From the NCBI RefSeq assembly GCF_000816785.1, contig NZ_CP007766.1, positions 372,001-436,000 on the forward strand: a DNA stretch of 64,000 nt, given 5' to 3'. This DNA comes from Campylobacter peloridis LMG 23910 (GTDB taxonomy: Bacteria > Campylobacterota > Campylobacteria > Campylobacterales > Campylobacteraceae). Made by a program: the position numbers and the translations under genes. Under the pieces are notes generated by a model. That model searched no databases, was not told the DNA's origin, and saw nothing but the letters and a program-made list of their open reading frames with translations. Below are positions 43,915-52,158 of the stretch, piece by piece; position 1 is the stretch's first letter, and each line of letters opens with the position of its first letter.

Positions 43915-44957
43915 ATCACCTCTAATTCAGCGCTAATTGCGCCAGCTCTTTTTAAATTTTGCATAATAGCTATAATATCATTTGGAGCTGCTCCGAGTTT
44001 ATTTAACATTCTTGCTATGTTTGCTACCGTTGTTTTGCTATTTGTAATTTTTAAAGTATTAGATACTGGATCTAAAATACCACCATCTTTCATATCAATT
44101 TCATTTTGCCCTAAAGCAACGGTATTATTTGGATCAATTTTTATAGTAATATCTTTGTGAGTGATTAATATAGGTTCAACTTCTATATTTACTCCTGCTA
44201 CTATAGTTCCTGTTCTTTCATCTATAATTACCTTACTCTCTGGAGTATAAGCTATATCTTGTTCTAACACTCTTGCCATAAATTCAACATGAGAAAATTC
44301 TTCAGGCTTTGTTAATTTAATAGTTCTAGAATCTAAAGCTTTTGCTATATCTGTATCAAAAATAGTATTTAAAACTCTTTCTATATTGTTAGCTGTTTTA
44401 AAATCTGCTTCTTTTAAACTCAAAATTAAATCATCATTTTGGCTAAAATTTTGAGGAATTTCTCTTTCAACAACAGCGCCATTCATTACATTAGCTGAGG
44501 TTGAGTGTGTTCCTGCTGCACCTGGCCTTGGACTAAGTCCACCTATTGCTAAAGAACCTTGAGCTACAGCATAAATTTCACCATCAACTCCTTTTAGGGC
44601 TGTCATAAGTAGGGTTCCACCTTGTAAAGATTTTGCATCACCTAAAGAAGCTACGCTTACATCAAGTTTATCACCACTTCTTGCAAAAGCAGGAAGTTTT
44701 GCAGTAACCATTACAGCGGCTGTATTTTTTGATTTTATATCACCTGGGCTAACTTTTACATTCATACCTTGGAGCATATTTGAAATAGATTGTAAGGTAA
44801 ATTCACTACTTGTGCCATCACCACTTCCATTTAAACCAACAACCAAACCATATCCTATAAGTTGGTTATCTCTAACACCTACTACATTGGTAAGCTCTTT
44901 GATAGTAGCTGCAAAAACACTTAGATTTAAAACTAAGCAAAATAATAATATTCTCAT
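43911..44957 (-). CDS. flgI: Flagellar P-ring protein FlgI
   Basis: A 348-residue periplasmic P-ring subunit. A signal peptide (RILLFCLVLNLSVFA) is followed by the conserved N-terminal TIKELTNVVGVRDNQLIGYGLVVGLNGSGDGT. Later blocks such as LPAFARSGDKLDVSVASLGDAKSLQGGTLL and the C-terminal MLNKLGAAPNDIIAIMQNLKRAGAI are typical of the family. It forms the bushing in the peptidoglycan layer. A clear sigma54 promoter element lies upstream at 44994-45012, consistent with class II flagellar genes. It overlaps flgJ by 4 nt. Confidence 0.95.
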   Translation of the reverse strand: MRILLFCLVLNLSVFAATIKELTNVVGVRDNQLIGYGLVVGLNGSGDGTSSEFTLQSISNMLQGMNVKVSPGDIKSKNTAAVMVTAKLPAFARSGDKLDVSVASLGDAKSLQGGTLLMTALKGVDGEIYAVAQGSLAIGGLSPRPGAAGTHSTSANVMNGAVVEREIPQNFSQNDDLILSLKEADFKTANNIERVLNTIFDTDIAKALDSRTIKLTKPEEFSHVEFMARVLEQDIAYTPESKVIIDERTGTIVAGVNIEVEPILITHKDITIKIDPNNTVALGQNEIDMKDGGILDPVSNTLKITNSKTTVANIARMLNKLGAAPNDIIAIMQNLKRAGAISAELEVI

Positions 44958-44993
44958 CGATTATTCCTTTAATCTATGCTATTTTTAGCATAA

Positions 44994-45012
44994 AAGCAAA
45001 AAAAGTTCCAAT
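44994..45012 (-). promoter_or_regulatory. Sigma54 (RpoN) promoter upstream of flgI
   Basis: On the minus strand TTGGAAC, T run, TTGCTT: GG (plus 45009-45008) and GC (44997-44996) are separated by exactly 10 nt, the defining -24/-12 spacing. It lies about 40 nt before the flgI start codon. Confidence 0.75.
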
Positions 45013-45687
45013 TTATACAAGCGAGTAAAAACTCAAGCTAGTAGAGCCAAATTTTTTTTCTTTTGTTTTATTGTAATTTTGTATTTTATCTGGGGTTTTA
45101 AAAGAACTATGATGTTCAATAATAATAATTTTTACATTTGAATTTTGTATATTTTCTATCAATTTTAAAGTTTTTTCATAAATATCAAAAAACCCTTCTC
45201 TGATATCAAATGGAGGATCAAGATATAAGATGATATTCTCTTTGGAATTTTGAATGATTTGAGGGGTTTTTTTAAAAGTATCATCATTAAAACAAATAGT
45301 ATTTTTATCAATGCTAGAAGCATTTTTTAAAGCTACCTCATAAGCTTTTTTATCTTTTTCTATAGCATAACTCTTTAAACAACCATTACTTCTTGCTTCT
45401 AAGGCCATTAAAGCACTTCCCCCAAAAGCTTCTATAAAAATTTTATCTTGCAAAGAATAACGCAATACATTAAAAACACATGATTTTACTATGCTTTTAG
45501 TGCTTCTTGTGGTATTTAAACTAGGAAGTAAAATTTTTTTACCTTTGTAAATTCCACTTTCAATAATAGTGTAGATTTTTTGATTTTTCTTTTTTGATTT
45601 TTCTTTTTTTTCTTCTTTTGGCTTGTAAGATTTTAAGAAATCTTTTACATTCTGATAATCTTGTATTTTATGCATTATTGTTATCAT
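45013..45687 (-). CDS. RsmD-like N6-adenine rRNA methyltransferase
   Basis: A 224-residue SAM-dependent methyltransferase. The SAM-binding motif is in FIEAFGGSALMALEARSNG, acidic motif II is YAIEKDKKAYEVA, and the catalytic N6-adenine motif DPPF occurs in IILYLDPPFDIREGF. With the RSTKSIVKSCVFNVL segment before motif I (PTTDRVREALFNIL type), this is the RsmD family, which methylates G966 of 16S rRNA. The N-terminus is extended by about 40 Lys/Glu-rich residues. Starts at 45687 or 45675 are both possible, with no strong ribosome site, and both overlap the preceding gene. It precedes flgI. Confidence 0.82.
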   Translation of the reverse strand: MITIMHKIQDYQNVKDFLKSYKPKEEKKEKSKKKNQKIYTIIESGIYKGKKILLPSLNTTRSTKSIVKSCVFNVLRYSLQDKIFIEAFGGSALMALEARSNGCLKSYAIEKDKKAYEVALKNASSIDKNTICFNDDTFKKTPQIIQNSKENIILYLDPPFDIREGFFDIYEKTLKLIENIQNSNVKIIIIEHHSSFKTPDKIQNYNKTKEKKFGSTSLSFYSLV

Positions 45688-46063
45688 CTTTGATAAGATT
45701 TTTAAGCTCTATTTTATAAAAATCAAATATTTCATCAATTTTTTGATGACTTTCTTGACGCAATTTTTCCAAAATTGCTTCGCATTTTTGATTCATTATT
45801 TTTTTCTCGCGCAAGGCTATTTTATATGCAATATTTTGCAAACTTGTATTAAAATCATTTAAGGCGCAAAGTAATTCTTCCATACTAAAAGGCAATGTAA
45901 GAAAATTAGATTTTTTATTAATGATAAATTGAGGTTTTTGTGTATTAATTTTTTCATCACAAACGATAAAGTCGCAATCTTTTTTCAAAACTAAAAAATC
46001 TTTCAAAGCTATTTCTAAAGTTTTCTCCAAAATCAAATCTTTACATTCAAGGGCAATTTTCAT
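45668..46063 (-). CDS. Unknown 131-residue protein
   Basis: I do not recognise this protein. It opens MKIALECKDLILEKTLEIALKDFL with a short Rossmann-like or receiver-like feel (DCDFIVCDEKI, FLTLPFSMEELLCAL). It then runs into a charged helix (KIMNQKCEAILEKLRQESHQKIDEI) and ends DDNNNA. The first half recalls a degenerate response-regulator receiver domain, but the phosphorylation site pattern is not clear. It overlaps the HdrB-like gene by 4 nt and the RsmD-like gene by about 20 nt, so it is co-translated with both. In C. jejuni the corresponding gene is, as I recall, also unannotated. Confidence 0.6.
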   Translation of the reverse strand: MKIALECKDLILEKTLEIALKDFLVLKKDCDFIVCDEKINTQKPQFIINKKSNFLTLPFSMEELLCALNDFNTSLQNIAYKIALREKKIMNQKCEAILEKLRQESHQKIDEIFDFYKIELKNLIKDDNNNA

Positions 46064-46752
46064 CCTACTAAACTCACTTTTAATTTATGTTTTTTTAAAG
46101 TATGCGGTATTATACCTAAAGCTAAGTTTGCAAATTCTGCAAAACTTAGTATATAAAAATCTTCAAAATTTCTATTTGATACAGCTTGTAATTCTTTTGC
46201 ACATTTATCAAACATATAAAAAGAATAGAAATTTTCTACTATTAAAAAATCACATCCACTATCATAAGCATCTAATACTATTGCAGCAGCACATTCAAAT
46301 GCCAATTTAGCATTTAAATTTAAAAAACCATATCCACAGCTTTTGTATTTTCTTTCAAAATCAATAATATTTGCATCTACCATTTTGGCAAGTTCTAAAG
46401 AACATTTTGCATCACAAAAACCTTGATATACTCCTATGTTAAATTGTTTAAAATAATGTTTAATGTGTTCTGTTTTTAAATTTTCTAAAAAAATTTGTGG
46501 AGCATATTGGACTTTTTCTATTTTTTGTATAATCTCATAAGAACTATATTCGCATGCTAGAATATTATCTTCTTTTAACATTGCTGCGTATTCTTGTAAG
46601 ATATCTTTTGGATCATAATCAATAATAAAATAATTTTTCCCTAAAGGTTTTTCACAAAGTGTGCTTTTAATTCCAACTACTTCTAAAGCATCTTTTATAA
46701 TATCAAAATGACAAAATAAATCATTATTGCTGTTTGTGTAAATATTATACAT
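46060..46752 (-). CDS. HdrB-like (CCG-domain-related) protein of unknown function
   Basis: A 230-residue soluble protein that partly resembles the cysteine-rich HdrB/CCG family. It has YQGFCDAKCSLELAKMVDA (Cys pair), FERKYKSCGYGFLNLN, AFECAAAIVLDAYDSGCDFLIVENFYSF and a closing FAEFANLALGI. The number and spacing of cysteines differ from classical CCG domains, so iron-sulfur or disulfide chemistry is possible but unproven. No membrane or signal segment. It follows the next gene (DUF5644-like) after 10 nt, and overlaps the 131-residue gene by 4 nt. The pair looks like a degenerate SdhB/HdrB electron-transfer module. Confidence 0.55.
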   Translation of the reverse strand: MYNIYTNSNNDLFCHFDIIKDALEVVGIKSTLCEKPLGKNYFIIDYDPKDILQEYAAMLKEDNILACEYSSYEIIQKIEKVQYAPQIFLENLKTEHIKHYFKQFNIGVYQGFCDAKCSLELAKMVDANIIDFERKYKSCGYGFLNLNAKLAFECAAAIVLDAYDSGCDFLIVENFYSFYMFDKCAKELQAVSNRNFEDFYILSFAEFANLALGIIPHTLKKHKLKVSLVG

Positions 46753-46762
46753 TTTTTATCCC

Positions 46763-47401
46763 TTAAAAAATACTTCTTGCAAGACCTGATTTTACAAGCA
46801 TAACTTTTAATTCTTTAATATAAGATTCATAGTCTAATTCATTAGCGGATATAAAATTTTTAAATCTAGTGTGATAATAAATTCCTTTTTTTTCATCTGC
46901 AACTAATTTTAGAAACTGAGGCGCTTTTTCTGGGTATTTTAAAATCATTTTATAAGCAAAGATAAAAAAGCTATCACCAAGATATTCAGGTAAAAATTCC
47001 CTTACTTCACTAGTGTAGTATAAAAAATCATATTGCTTGTAAAGTTCTATATCATGGATATCAATAAGACCTTTAAAATAGTCTAATTTTTCCAAAAAAT
47101 CGCTTTTATCCATGATTAAATCTTTAGTAGCTCTTTTAGTATCTAGTGGTTCTAAAATGAGTTCTTTACCAAATTGCTTAGCTATATTTTCTAGTTTTCT
47201 TCTTTGTCTTATTGCAACTTGATTAACTTTTATACAACTTTCTGGATTTTCTTCAAAATTAAAATATATATCATCTTTTTTAATTTGAACAAGAAGATCA
47301 TAAACACTCTCAAATTCACTACTATTATAAACATAGGGTTTATAATAAGCTAAATAATCATTATTTTTATCAAAACGAAAAATTTTCAAAGTTATTTGCA
47401 T
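46763..47401 (-). CDS. DUF5644-like protein (SdhB-type N-terminal fold without iron-sulfur cysteines)
   Basis: A 212-residue protein starting MQITLKIFRFDKNNDYLAYYKPYVY, resembling the beta-grasp start of succinate dehydrogenase/fumarate reductase iron-sulfur subunits. It is followed by SVYDLLVQIKKDDIYFNFEENPESCIKVNQVAI, the place where SdhB has its [2Fe-2S] cysteines. Only one Cys remains there, so it cannot hold that cluster in the normal way. I believe it belongs to DUF5644, found in Campylobacterota. It is transcribed divergently from thiL, together with the HdrB-like gene. The function is unknown. Confidence 0.55.
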   Translation of the reverse strand: MQITLKIFRFDKNNDYLAYYKPYVYNSSEFESVYDLLVQIKKDDIYFNFEENPESCIKVNQVAIRQRRKLENIAKQFGKELILEPLDTKRATKDLIMDKSDFLEKLDYFKGLIDIHDIELYKQYDFLYYTSEVREFLPEYLGDSFFIFAYKMILKYPEKAPQFLKLVADEKKGIYYHTRFKNFISANELDYESYIKELKVMLVKSGLARSIF

Positions 47402-47483
47402 ATTTTATCCTTATAATATTTTTCATTATATACATTTTAAACTTATAAAAATTTGATTATTATATAAAATAAAAGCTTTTTTG

Positions 47484-47489
47484 TATAAA
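47484..47489 (+). promoter_or_regulatory. Probable -10 box of thiL very close to its start codon
   Basis: TATAAA preceded by a TTTTTTG tract, only 8 nt before the thiL ATG at 47498. A transcript from it would start at or within a few bases of the ATG, giving a leaderless or nearly leaderless message. No Shine-Dalgarno is visible. Confidence is limited because the thiL start itself was chosen by the frame. Confidence 0.4.
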
Positions 47490-47497
47490 ATACTCAC

Positions 47498-48319
47498 ATG
47501 GATAAGGAAAATTTGATTATAAGTGCCTTTGCTAACTCTATTAATGGAGATGATGGAGCGGTTGTTGATGGATATTGTTATTCTAAGGATTTATTTTGTG
47601 AAAATATTCATTTTAAAACATCATGGATGAAATTAGAACAAATTGGTGCAAAAGCAATGTTGGTTAATATTTCAGATGCAATAGCTATGAATGCTACTCC
47701 AAAATATGCTCTTTTGGGACTTTCTTTGCCAAAATATTTAGATATGAAGCAAATTAAGGCTTTACAAAAAGGATTATTAAATACTGCAAAAGATTTTAAA
47801 ATACAAATAATTGGCGGAGATACTATAGCTGGAAAAAATATTGATATTAGTGTTACAATTATATCAAAAATTAATCAAAAAGCTATTTATAGAAAAGGTT
47901 TAAAAAAAGGTGATCTTTTAGCTTTTAGTGGAAATTTAGGTGAAAGTTTAAAAGGTTTAAATATTTTATATCGAGGTGGTAAATTACATTCTAACCATCG
48001 TTTTATAAAGCCTAATTTAAGACAGAATTTTTTTTATGATATAGCTAAAAAAGTTAGAGTAAGTATGGATATATCAGATGGTTTAAATAAAGATTTATCA
48101 AGAATGCTTTTTTTAAATCAACTTAATGCAAAATTTTTTAAAAAATTAAATAAATTTATTTTAAATAGCGCAGAAGAGTATGAATTATTATTTGCTTTTG
48201 ATAAAAAACACAAAGCATTTATACAAAATATGGCTAAAAAACATAGAGTTAAATTGAATATTTTTGCAAAAACAATAACAGGAAGGTATAAATTTTATGG
48301 AAAAGAGCATCATTTCTAA
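47498..48319 (+). CDS. thiL: Thiamine-monophosphate kinase ThiL
   Basis: A 273-residue kinase of the PurM/AIR synthase fold that phosphorylates thiamine monophosphate to the diphosphate cofactor. The N-terminal [10 protein letters not shown] metal/ATP-binding segment is present. So are [58 protein letters not shown] and the C-terminal [11 protein letters not shown], all typical ThiL blocks. It is shorter than the usual ~320 residues, with a reduced N-terminus. It overlaps truD by 23 nt and is divergent from the DUF5644-like gene. The TPP it makes is needed by the pyruvate oxidoreductase. Confidence 0.9.
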   Translation: MDKENLIISAFANSINGDDGAVVDGYCYSKDLFCENIHFKTSWMKLEQIGAKAMLVNISDAIAMNATPKYALLGLSLPKYLDMKQIKALQKGLLNTAKDFKIQIIGGDTIAGKNIDISVTIISKINQKAIYRKGLKKGDLLAFSGNLGESLKGLNILYRGGKLHSNHRFIKPNLRQNFFYDIAKKVRVSMDISDGLNKDLSRMLFLNQLNAKFFKKLNKFILNSAEEYELLFAFDKKHKAFIQNMAKKHRVKLNIFAKTITGRYKFYGKEHHF

Positions 48320-49421
48320 ACCCTTATATGTATTAAAACATAGTCCAATAAATGTATATTTTTCTAAAAATAGCAATGATTTTGTGGTTAGAGAAAAGCC
48401 TTTATATGAATTTAGTGGCAAAGGCGAGCATTTGATCTTGCATATACAAAAAAAAGATCTTAGTACTAGTGAAGCTTTAAGAATTTTAAGCGAACAAAGT
48501 GGCGTTAAAATGAGAGATTTTGGATATTGCGGACTTAAGGATAAGCAAGGCTTAACAACGCAGTATATTTCAATGCCTAAAAAAAATGAAGAAAATTTAA
48601 AAAATTTTAAACACGATAAGATGAAAATTTTAGAAAGTTTTTATCATGATAATAAACTTAGAATAGGGCATTTAAAAGGAAACTCTTTTTTTATTAGATT
48701 AAAAAAAGTTTCAAAAGTAGATGCTTTAAAAATTGAGCAAGCTTTTAAAAATATTCAAGAACAAGGTTTTGCTAATTATTTTGGTTATCAGCGTTTTGGT
48801 AAATTTCAAGATAATTTTTTACAAGGTTTAGAGATTTTAAAGGGCAAAAAAATAAAAAATAAAAAAATGCAAGATTTTTTGATTTCTGCTTTTCAGAGTG
48901 AACTTTTTAATAAATATTTAAGTAAAAGAATAGAATTTTCTCATTTTATAAATGATTTTAACGAAGCAGAGATAAGACAAATTTATAATTTAGAAAAATC
49001 AGAAATTAAGAGTTTAAAAAAACAAAAACATTTTTTTAAAATTTTAAAAGGTGATGTATTGGGGCATTATCCTTTTGGAAAATGTTTTATATGCGAAGAT
49101 TTACCAAATGAACTAGAAAGATTTAATAAAAAAGATATAAGTGTAATGGGGCTTTTGGTAGGCTCTAAAGCTTTTGAAGTGGGTGAAGGATTAGCTAAAA
49201 AATTAGAAGATGATATTTTTTCATCTGTTTATGAATTTAAAAATAAAATGCAAGGTTCAAGGCGTTTTATGTGGGCTTATTTAGAAGAATGCAAATACAA
49301 TTATGATGAGGAAAAAGCACATTTTAACTTAGAGTTTTTTTTACAAAAAGGCTCTTATGCAACCGTAGTTTTAGAAGAAATTTTGCACATGGATATTTTT
49401 GAGCATACACATAATGCATAA
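48297..49421 (+). CDS. truD: tRNA pseudouridine synthase TruD
   Basis: A 374-residue enzyme that makes pseudouridine 13 in tRNA. The catalytic Asp is in [18 protein letters not shown], and the TruD-specific insertion domain is in the middle with [14 protein letters not shown]. The signature [11 protein letters not shown] occurs in the second half, with a C-terminal [10 protein letters not shown]-type region. Its start overlaps the thiL end by 23 nt, with AAGG nearby as ribosome site. It is followed by an 85-nt gap with a Fur/PerR-box-like sequence before the DUF2325 gene. Confidence 0.93.
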   Translation: MEKSIISKPLYVLKHSPINVYFSKNSNDFVVREKPLYEFSGKGEHLILHIQKKDLSTSEALRILSEQSGVKMRDFGYCGLKDKQGLTTQYISMPKKNEENLKNFKHDKMKILESFYHDNKLRIGHLKGNSFFIRLKKVSKVDALKIEQAFKNIQEQGFANYFGYQRFGKFQDNFLQGLEILKGKKIKNKKMQDFLISAFQSELFNKYLSKRIEFSHFINDFNEAEIRQIYNLEKSEIKSLKKQKHFFKILKGDVLGHYPFGKCFICEDLPNELERFNKKDISVMGLLVGSKAFEVGEGLAKKLEDDIFSSVYEFKNKMQGSRRFMWAYLEECKYNYDEEKAHFNLEFFLQKGSYATVVLEEILHMDIFEHTHNA

Positions 49422-49467
49422 TTTTTAAAAATGATATTAAATATCAGAAAAAATTTATCTTTTATAA

Positions 49468-49490
49468 ATTATAATAACAATTATCATTTT
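49468..49490 (+). promoter_or_regulatory. Fur/PerR-box-like sequence upstream of the DUF2325-fldA operon
   Basis: The sequence ATAATAACAATTATCATTT lies about 20-40 nt before the start codon. It resembles the 19-bp Fur consensus GATAATGATAATCATTATC, with an ATAAT/ATTAT inverted pair. I recall the C. jejuni operon as iron/redox-responsive. The call is by eye. Confidence 0.4.
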
Positions 49491-49506
49491 TATAAAAGGA
49501 AACTCA

Positions 49507-49824
49507 ATGTCGGTTTTAGTTATTGGAGCAGATGAGATAACTCCTATTAAAGCAGTTTTGACAAATTTAGGTGCAAAAAATATAGAGCATTGGGATGCTA
49601 GAAATGAAAATAGAGTAAATAAAAAACCTATCCCTCAAAATACTGAATGTATAGTTATGCTTACAAGTTTTTTAAATCATAATACCATGAAAAAAATAAA
49701 AACAGAAGCAAAAAAACGCAATATACCTTTAGTTTGCGCAAAGCGTAGTGTAAGTTGTGTGTATTGTGAGTATTGTAAGGTTTTTGGCTTAGAGCAAGAA
49801 TATCAATGCCTTAAAAAAGGTTAA
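49507..49824 (+). CDS. DUF2325 family protein
   Basis: A 105-residue protein beginning MSVLVIGADEITPIKAVLTNLGAKNIEHWDAR, the recognised DUF2325 pattern, with SFLNHNTMKKIKTEAKKRNIPLV and a Cys-rich end (SVSCVYCEYCKVFG, three cysteines in CxxCxxC form). The Rossmann-like fold and clustered cysteines suggest metal or redox sensing, but no function is established to my knowledge. It is followed after 3 nt by an unknown gene and then a flavodoxin gene, an order that I recall in C. jejuni (Cj1384c-Cj1382c). Confidence 0.8.
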   Translation: MSVLVIGADEITPIKAVLTNLGAKNIEHWDARNENRVNKKPIPQNTECIVMLTSFLNHNTMKKIKTEAKKRNIPLVCAKRSVSCVYCEYCKVFGLEQEYQCLKKG

Positions 49825-49827
49825 TTT

Positions 49828-50520
49828 ATGTTTGGTTTTTATGGAAAAAATGAAATAATCCCTGAAATTTTTCATGATTTACATCAACAAAAAATAAATT
49901 ATATTTTTTTAAATTTATATAATGCTTTGGTTGATGATGAAATGAAAATTGCCTATAAATACGCATATAAAGCTAATAGTTTAAGAAATATTTTTGAGTT
50001 AAAAATCAAGGATATGCTAAATCAAAAGCCTTTAAATTTCAAGAGAGCAAAATCTTTTTGCCCTTACTCGCACAAAATAATACAAGCGTTTTTGATGAAC
50101 GAATTTTCTTTGCGTGATATTGGTGTAAAAATTCCAAAAACATCTTTAGCAAGACTAATTTACAATGTATTTTTTAATGATGGATTTATGATAAATACAC
50201 AATTTGCCTTTGAAAGTTTTGTTTTGGATAAAATAAGCAAAAGCAACCAAAGTATAAAAATTAATTTTATAAAAGATATCATTATTTTAGATAATAAAAT
50301 TGCAATCAAAGCTTGTTTTGTCATGGATAAAAATAATGATATACAAGGTGCTTTAAAATTTATACAGGAAAATAATTTTGAAAAATTCTATATTGTGTAT
50401 CCTAGAAATAAAAATTTTACACAATGTATGGAAATCAAACATTTTTTATGCGAAAATAAAAAAACTTTGTTAAAATTAGTGCCTTATACTATTAATAACC
50501 AAATTTTAAGGAGAAAATAA
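49828..50520 (+). CDS. Unknown 230-residue protein in the flavodoxin operon
   Basis: I do not recognise a family. The protein starts MFGFYGKNEIIPEIFHDLHQQKINY, is rich in Lys, Asn and Phe, and has a single cluster of conserved-looking residues (KSFCPYSHKIIQAFLMNEFSLRDIG). It is probably soluble and mostly helical. The start has AAGG before it, 3 nt after the DUF2325 stop. Its end abuts the fldA start with 0-nt spacing. The triple arrangement with DUF2325 and flavodoxin suggests a redox or iron-response role, inferred from context only. Confidence 0.65.
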   Translation: MFGFYGKNEIIPEIFHDLHQQKINYIFLNLYNALVDDEMKIAYKYAYKANSLRNIFELKIKDMLNQKPLNFKRAKSFCPYSHKIIQAFLMNEFSLRDIGVKIPKTSLARLIYNVFFNDGFMINTQFAFESFVLDKISKSNQSIKINFIKDIIILDNKIAIKACFVMDKNNDIQGALKFIQENNFEKFYIVYPRNKNFTQCMEIKHFLCENKKTLLKLVPYTINNQILRRK

Positions 50521-51012
50521 ATGTCAATAGCGGTAATTTATGGTAGTTCTATGGGAAATACTGAAGGTGCGGCGAATATGATTGCTCAAAAATTAGGAAT
50601 TTCAGATGTATTAAATATAGCAGATATTGATGCAGATAAAATAAATTCTTATGATAAATTAATTTGCGGAACTTCAACTTGGGGAAGTGGAGATTTGCAA
50701 GATGATTGGGATGGTTTTGATTTTTCTGCTTTAAGTCTTAGTGGTAAGACTATAGCGGTTTTTGGTATGGGTGATAGTGAGAGTTATTCTGATACTTATT
50801 GTAGTGCTATGGGTAAACTTGCTCAAGCTTTAAAAGCAGCAGGTGCGAATTTAGTTGGTGCGGTATCTACTGGAGGCTATACTTTTGAAGCAAGTGATGC
50901 AGTAGAAGGTGATAAATTCGTTGGACTTGCATTAGATAATGATAACCATGAAGACTTAACTGAAAGTAGAATTGATGTTTGGATTGAACAAATCAAACCC
51001 TCATTTTCTTAA
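50521..51012 (+). CDS. fldA: Flavodoxin FldA
   Basis: A 163-residue electron carrier. The FMN phosphate loop is GSSMGNTEGAA (~residues 8-18), the isoalloxazine loops are STWGSGDLQDDWDGF and FGMGDSESYSDTYCSAMG, and the C-terminal block is TGGYTFEASDAV. It takes electrons from the pyruvate oxidoreductase encoded in this window and is the likely essential partner of NifJ in Campylobacter and Helicobacter. It has AAGGAG immediately before the ATG and a bidirectional terminator after the stop. Size and motifs are typical. Confidence 0.95.
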   Translation: MSIAVIYGSSMGNTEGAANMIAQKLGISDVLNIADIDADKINSYDKLICGTSTWGSGDLQDDWDGFDFSALSLSGKTIAVFGMGDSESYSDTYCSAMGKLAQALKAAGANLVGAVSTGGYTFEASDAVEGDKFVGLALDNDNHEDLTESRIDVWIEQIKPSFS

Positions 51013-51015
51013 TAC

Positions 51016-51045
51016 AATATAGATGCTATAAACAGCATCTATATT
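51016..51045. terminator. Bidirectional terminator between fldA and the YhbP-like gene
   Basis: A perfect 12-bp inverted repeat AATATAGATGCT / AGCATCTATATT with a 6-nt loop between two convergent genes. Confidence 0.75.
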
Positions 51046-51047
51046 AT

Positions 51048-51458
51048 TTAAACTGAAAATTCTAGCTTTTTTGCTAATAGTATTTTATTATCAGTATATT
51101 TTGCCCATTGAATTTGTAAAGAAAATATTGAAGCTTTAGAAAATTTTGCAAAAGGAAATTTTTGAAAATATAAATTTTCTTGTTCTTTTGAAGCTTTAGA
51201 AAATTTAGCTTTAATTTGAACTCCTTTAATGAGATTAATAATATCTGTATCTAAAGCAATGCTTATGGCAACTTTTGGATTTTTATAAGAAAGCTTTATG
51301 TGTTTTGTATGCTCTTTGCTTGCAAAAACTAATGCTAGTGCTTTTTCATCAAAAGCATAATAACAACTTGCACAATAAACCCCATTATCCTCATCTATCA
51401 TACTTAAATTTAATAATTTTTGAGAACGAATAAAATTTTTGATTCTTTCATCCATCAT
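51048..51458 (-). CDS. YhbP/PNPOx-like FMN-binding split-barrel protein
   Basis: A 136-residue small protein resembling the UPF0306/YhbP family of pyridoxamine-phosphate-oxidase-like split barrels. It opens MMDERIKNFIRSQKLLNLSMIDEDNGVYCASCYYAF. Next comes ALALVFASKEHTKHIKLSYKNPKVAISIAL, a typical strand-helix pattern, and it ends with an IQWAKYTDNK tail. Members bind flavin or related cofactors, but few have known functions. The start overlaps the EI24-like gene by 11 nt. It is not a complete PNP oxidase. Confidence 0.65.
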   Translation of the reverse strand: MMDERIKNFIRSQKLLNLSMIDEDNGVYCASCYYAFDEKALALVFASKEHTKHIKLSYKNPKVAISIALDTDIINLIKGVQIKAKFSKASKEQENLYFQKFPFAKFSKASIFSLQIQWAKYTDNKILLAKKLEFSV

Positions 51459-52158
51459 GTTTAGCTTTCAAATTTAAAATTTTTTGATAACTTAAATGAG
51501 TTAAAAAAATAACATAAAATACCTGTAAAAATAAGCCAAATAAAGGAATGCTTGATAGAATAAAAAACACTAATGTGCTTATTTTAAAATATAATGGTGA
51601 TGAATTTTTATAAAATTCATTAAAATTTTTTTTATCTAAAACATTGCTAAGAACATCTAGTATTAAAAGTTTATGAAATAAATAGTAAAACACTCCATAG
51701 TAAATTATAATACTAACAAAAGGCATAATAAGTAAAAAAGTAGCTATTATAAATAATATACAAAAAAATAGTATAAATTTAAATGCTTTAAATAAAACTT
51801 CTAAAAAACTTATTTCATTTTCTATAGAATAATTATAGTATTTTTGGTTTATTTTTTTTACAATATAAGGAGTTAAAAAAGAAATAATAAACATAGTAAA
51901 AAAAACACAAGCAAATATTATTATGAAAAATCCGCCTATGGCACTTAAAAATGCTAAGGAAAATTGAACAATAGAAAAACTAAAAAACCATGCTAGAAAA
52001 GTTCCATTGATTATTTCATCAATATAAGAAAAAAATAAATCATAAGTATAAAATACTAAAAAACTAAATAAAATTAAACTAAAAACCAAAGGCAATAAAG
52101 AAAATTTTAAAAAAGGCTTGCTAAGAAAATCTTGCAAGCTTAAGTAAAAAATAGTCAT
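51448..52158 (-). CDS. EI24/CysZ-like membrane protein
   Basis: A 236-residue protein with about six strongly hydrophobic segments and a pattern (FLSKPFLKFSLLPLVFSLILFS at the start, FSFLTPYIVKKINQKYY-type in the middle) that I associate with the EI24 domain, shared by bacterial CysZ proteins. CysZ imports sulfate; distant EI24 proteins are of unknown function. It overlaps the downstream YhbP-like gene by 11 nt and the upstream dut gene by 4 nt. Transport of sulfate is not supported by other nearby genes. Confidence 0.6.
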   Translation of the reverse strand: MTIFYLSLQDFLSKPFLKFSLLPLVFSLILFSFLVFYTYDLFFSYIDEIINGTFLAWFFSFSIVQFSLAFLSAIGGFFIIIFACVFFTMFIISFLTPYIVKKINQKYYNYSIENEISFLEVLFKAFKFILFFCILFIIATFLLIMPFVSIIIYYGVFYYLFHKLLILDVLSNVLDKKNFNEFYKNSSPLYFKISTLVFFILSSIPLFGLFLQVFYVIFLTHLSYQKILNLKAKHDG

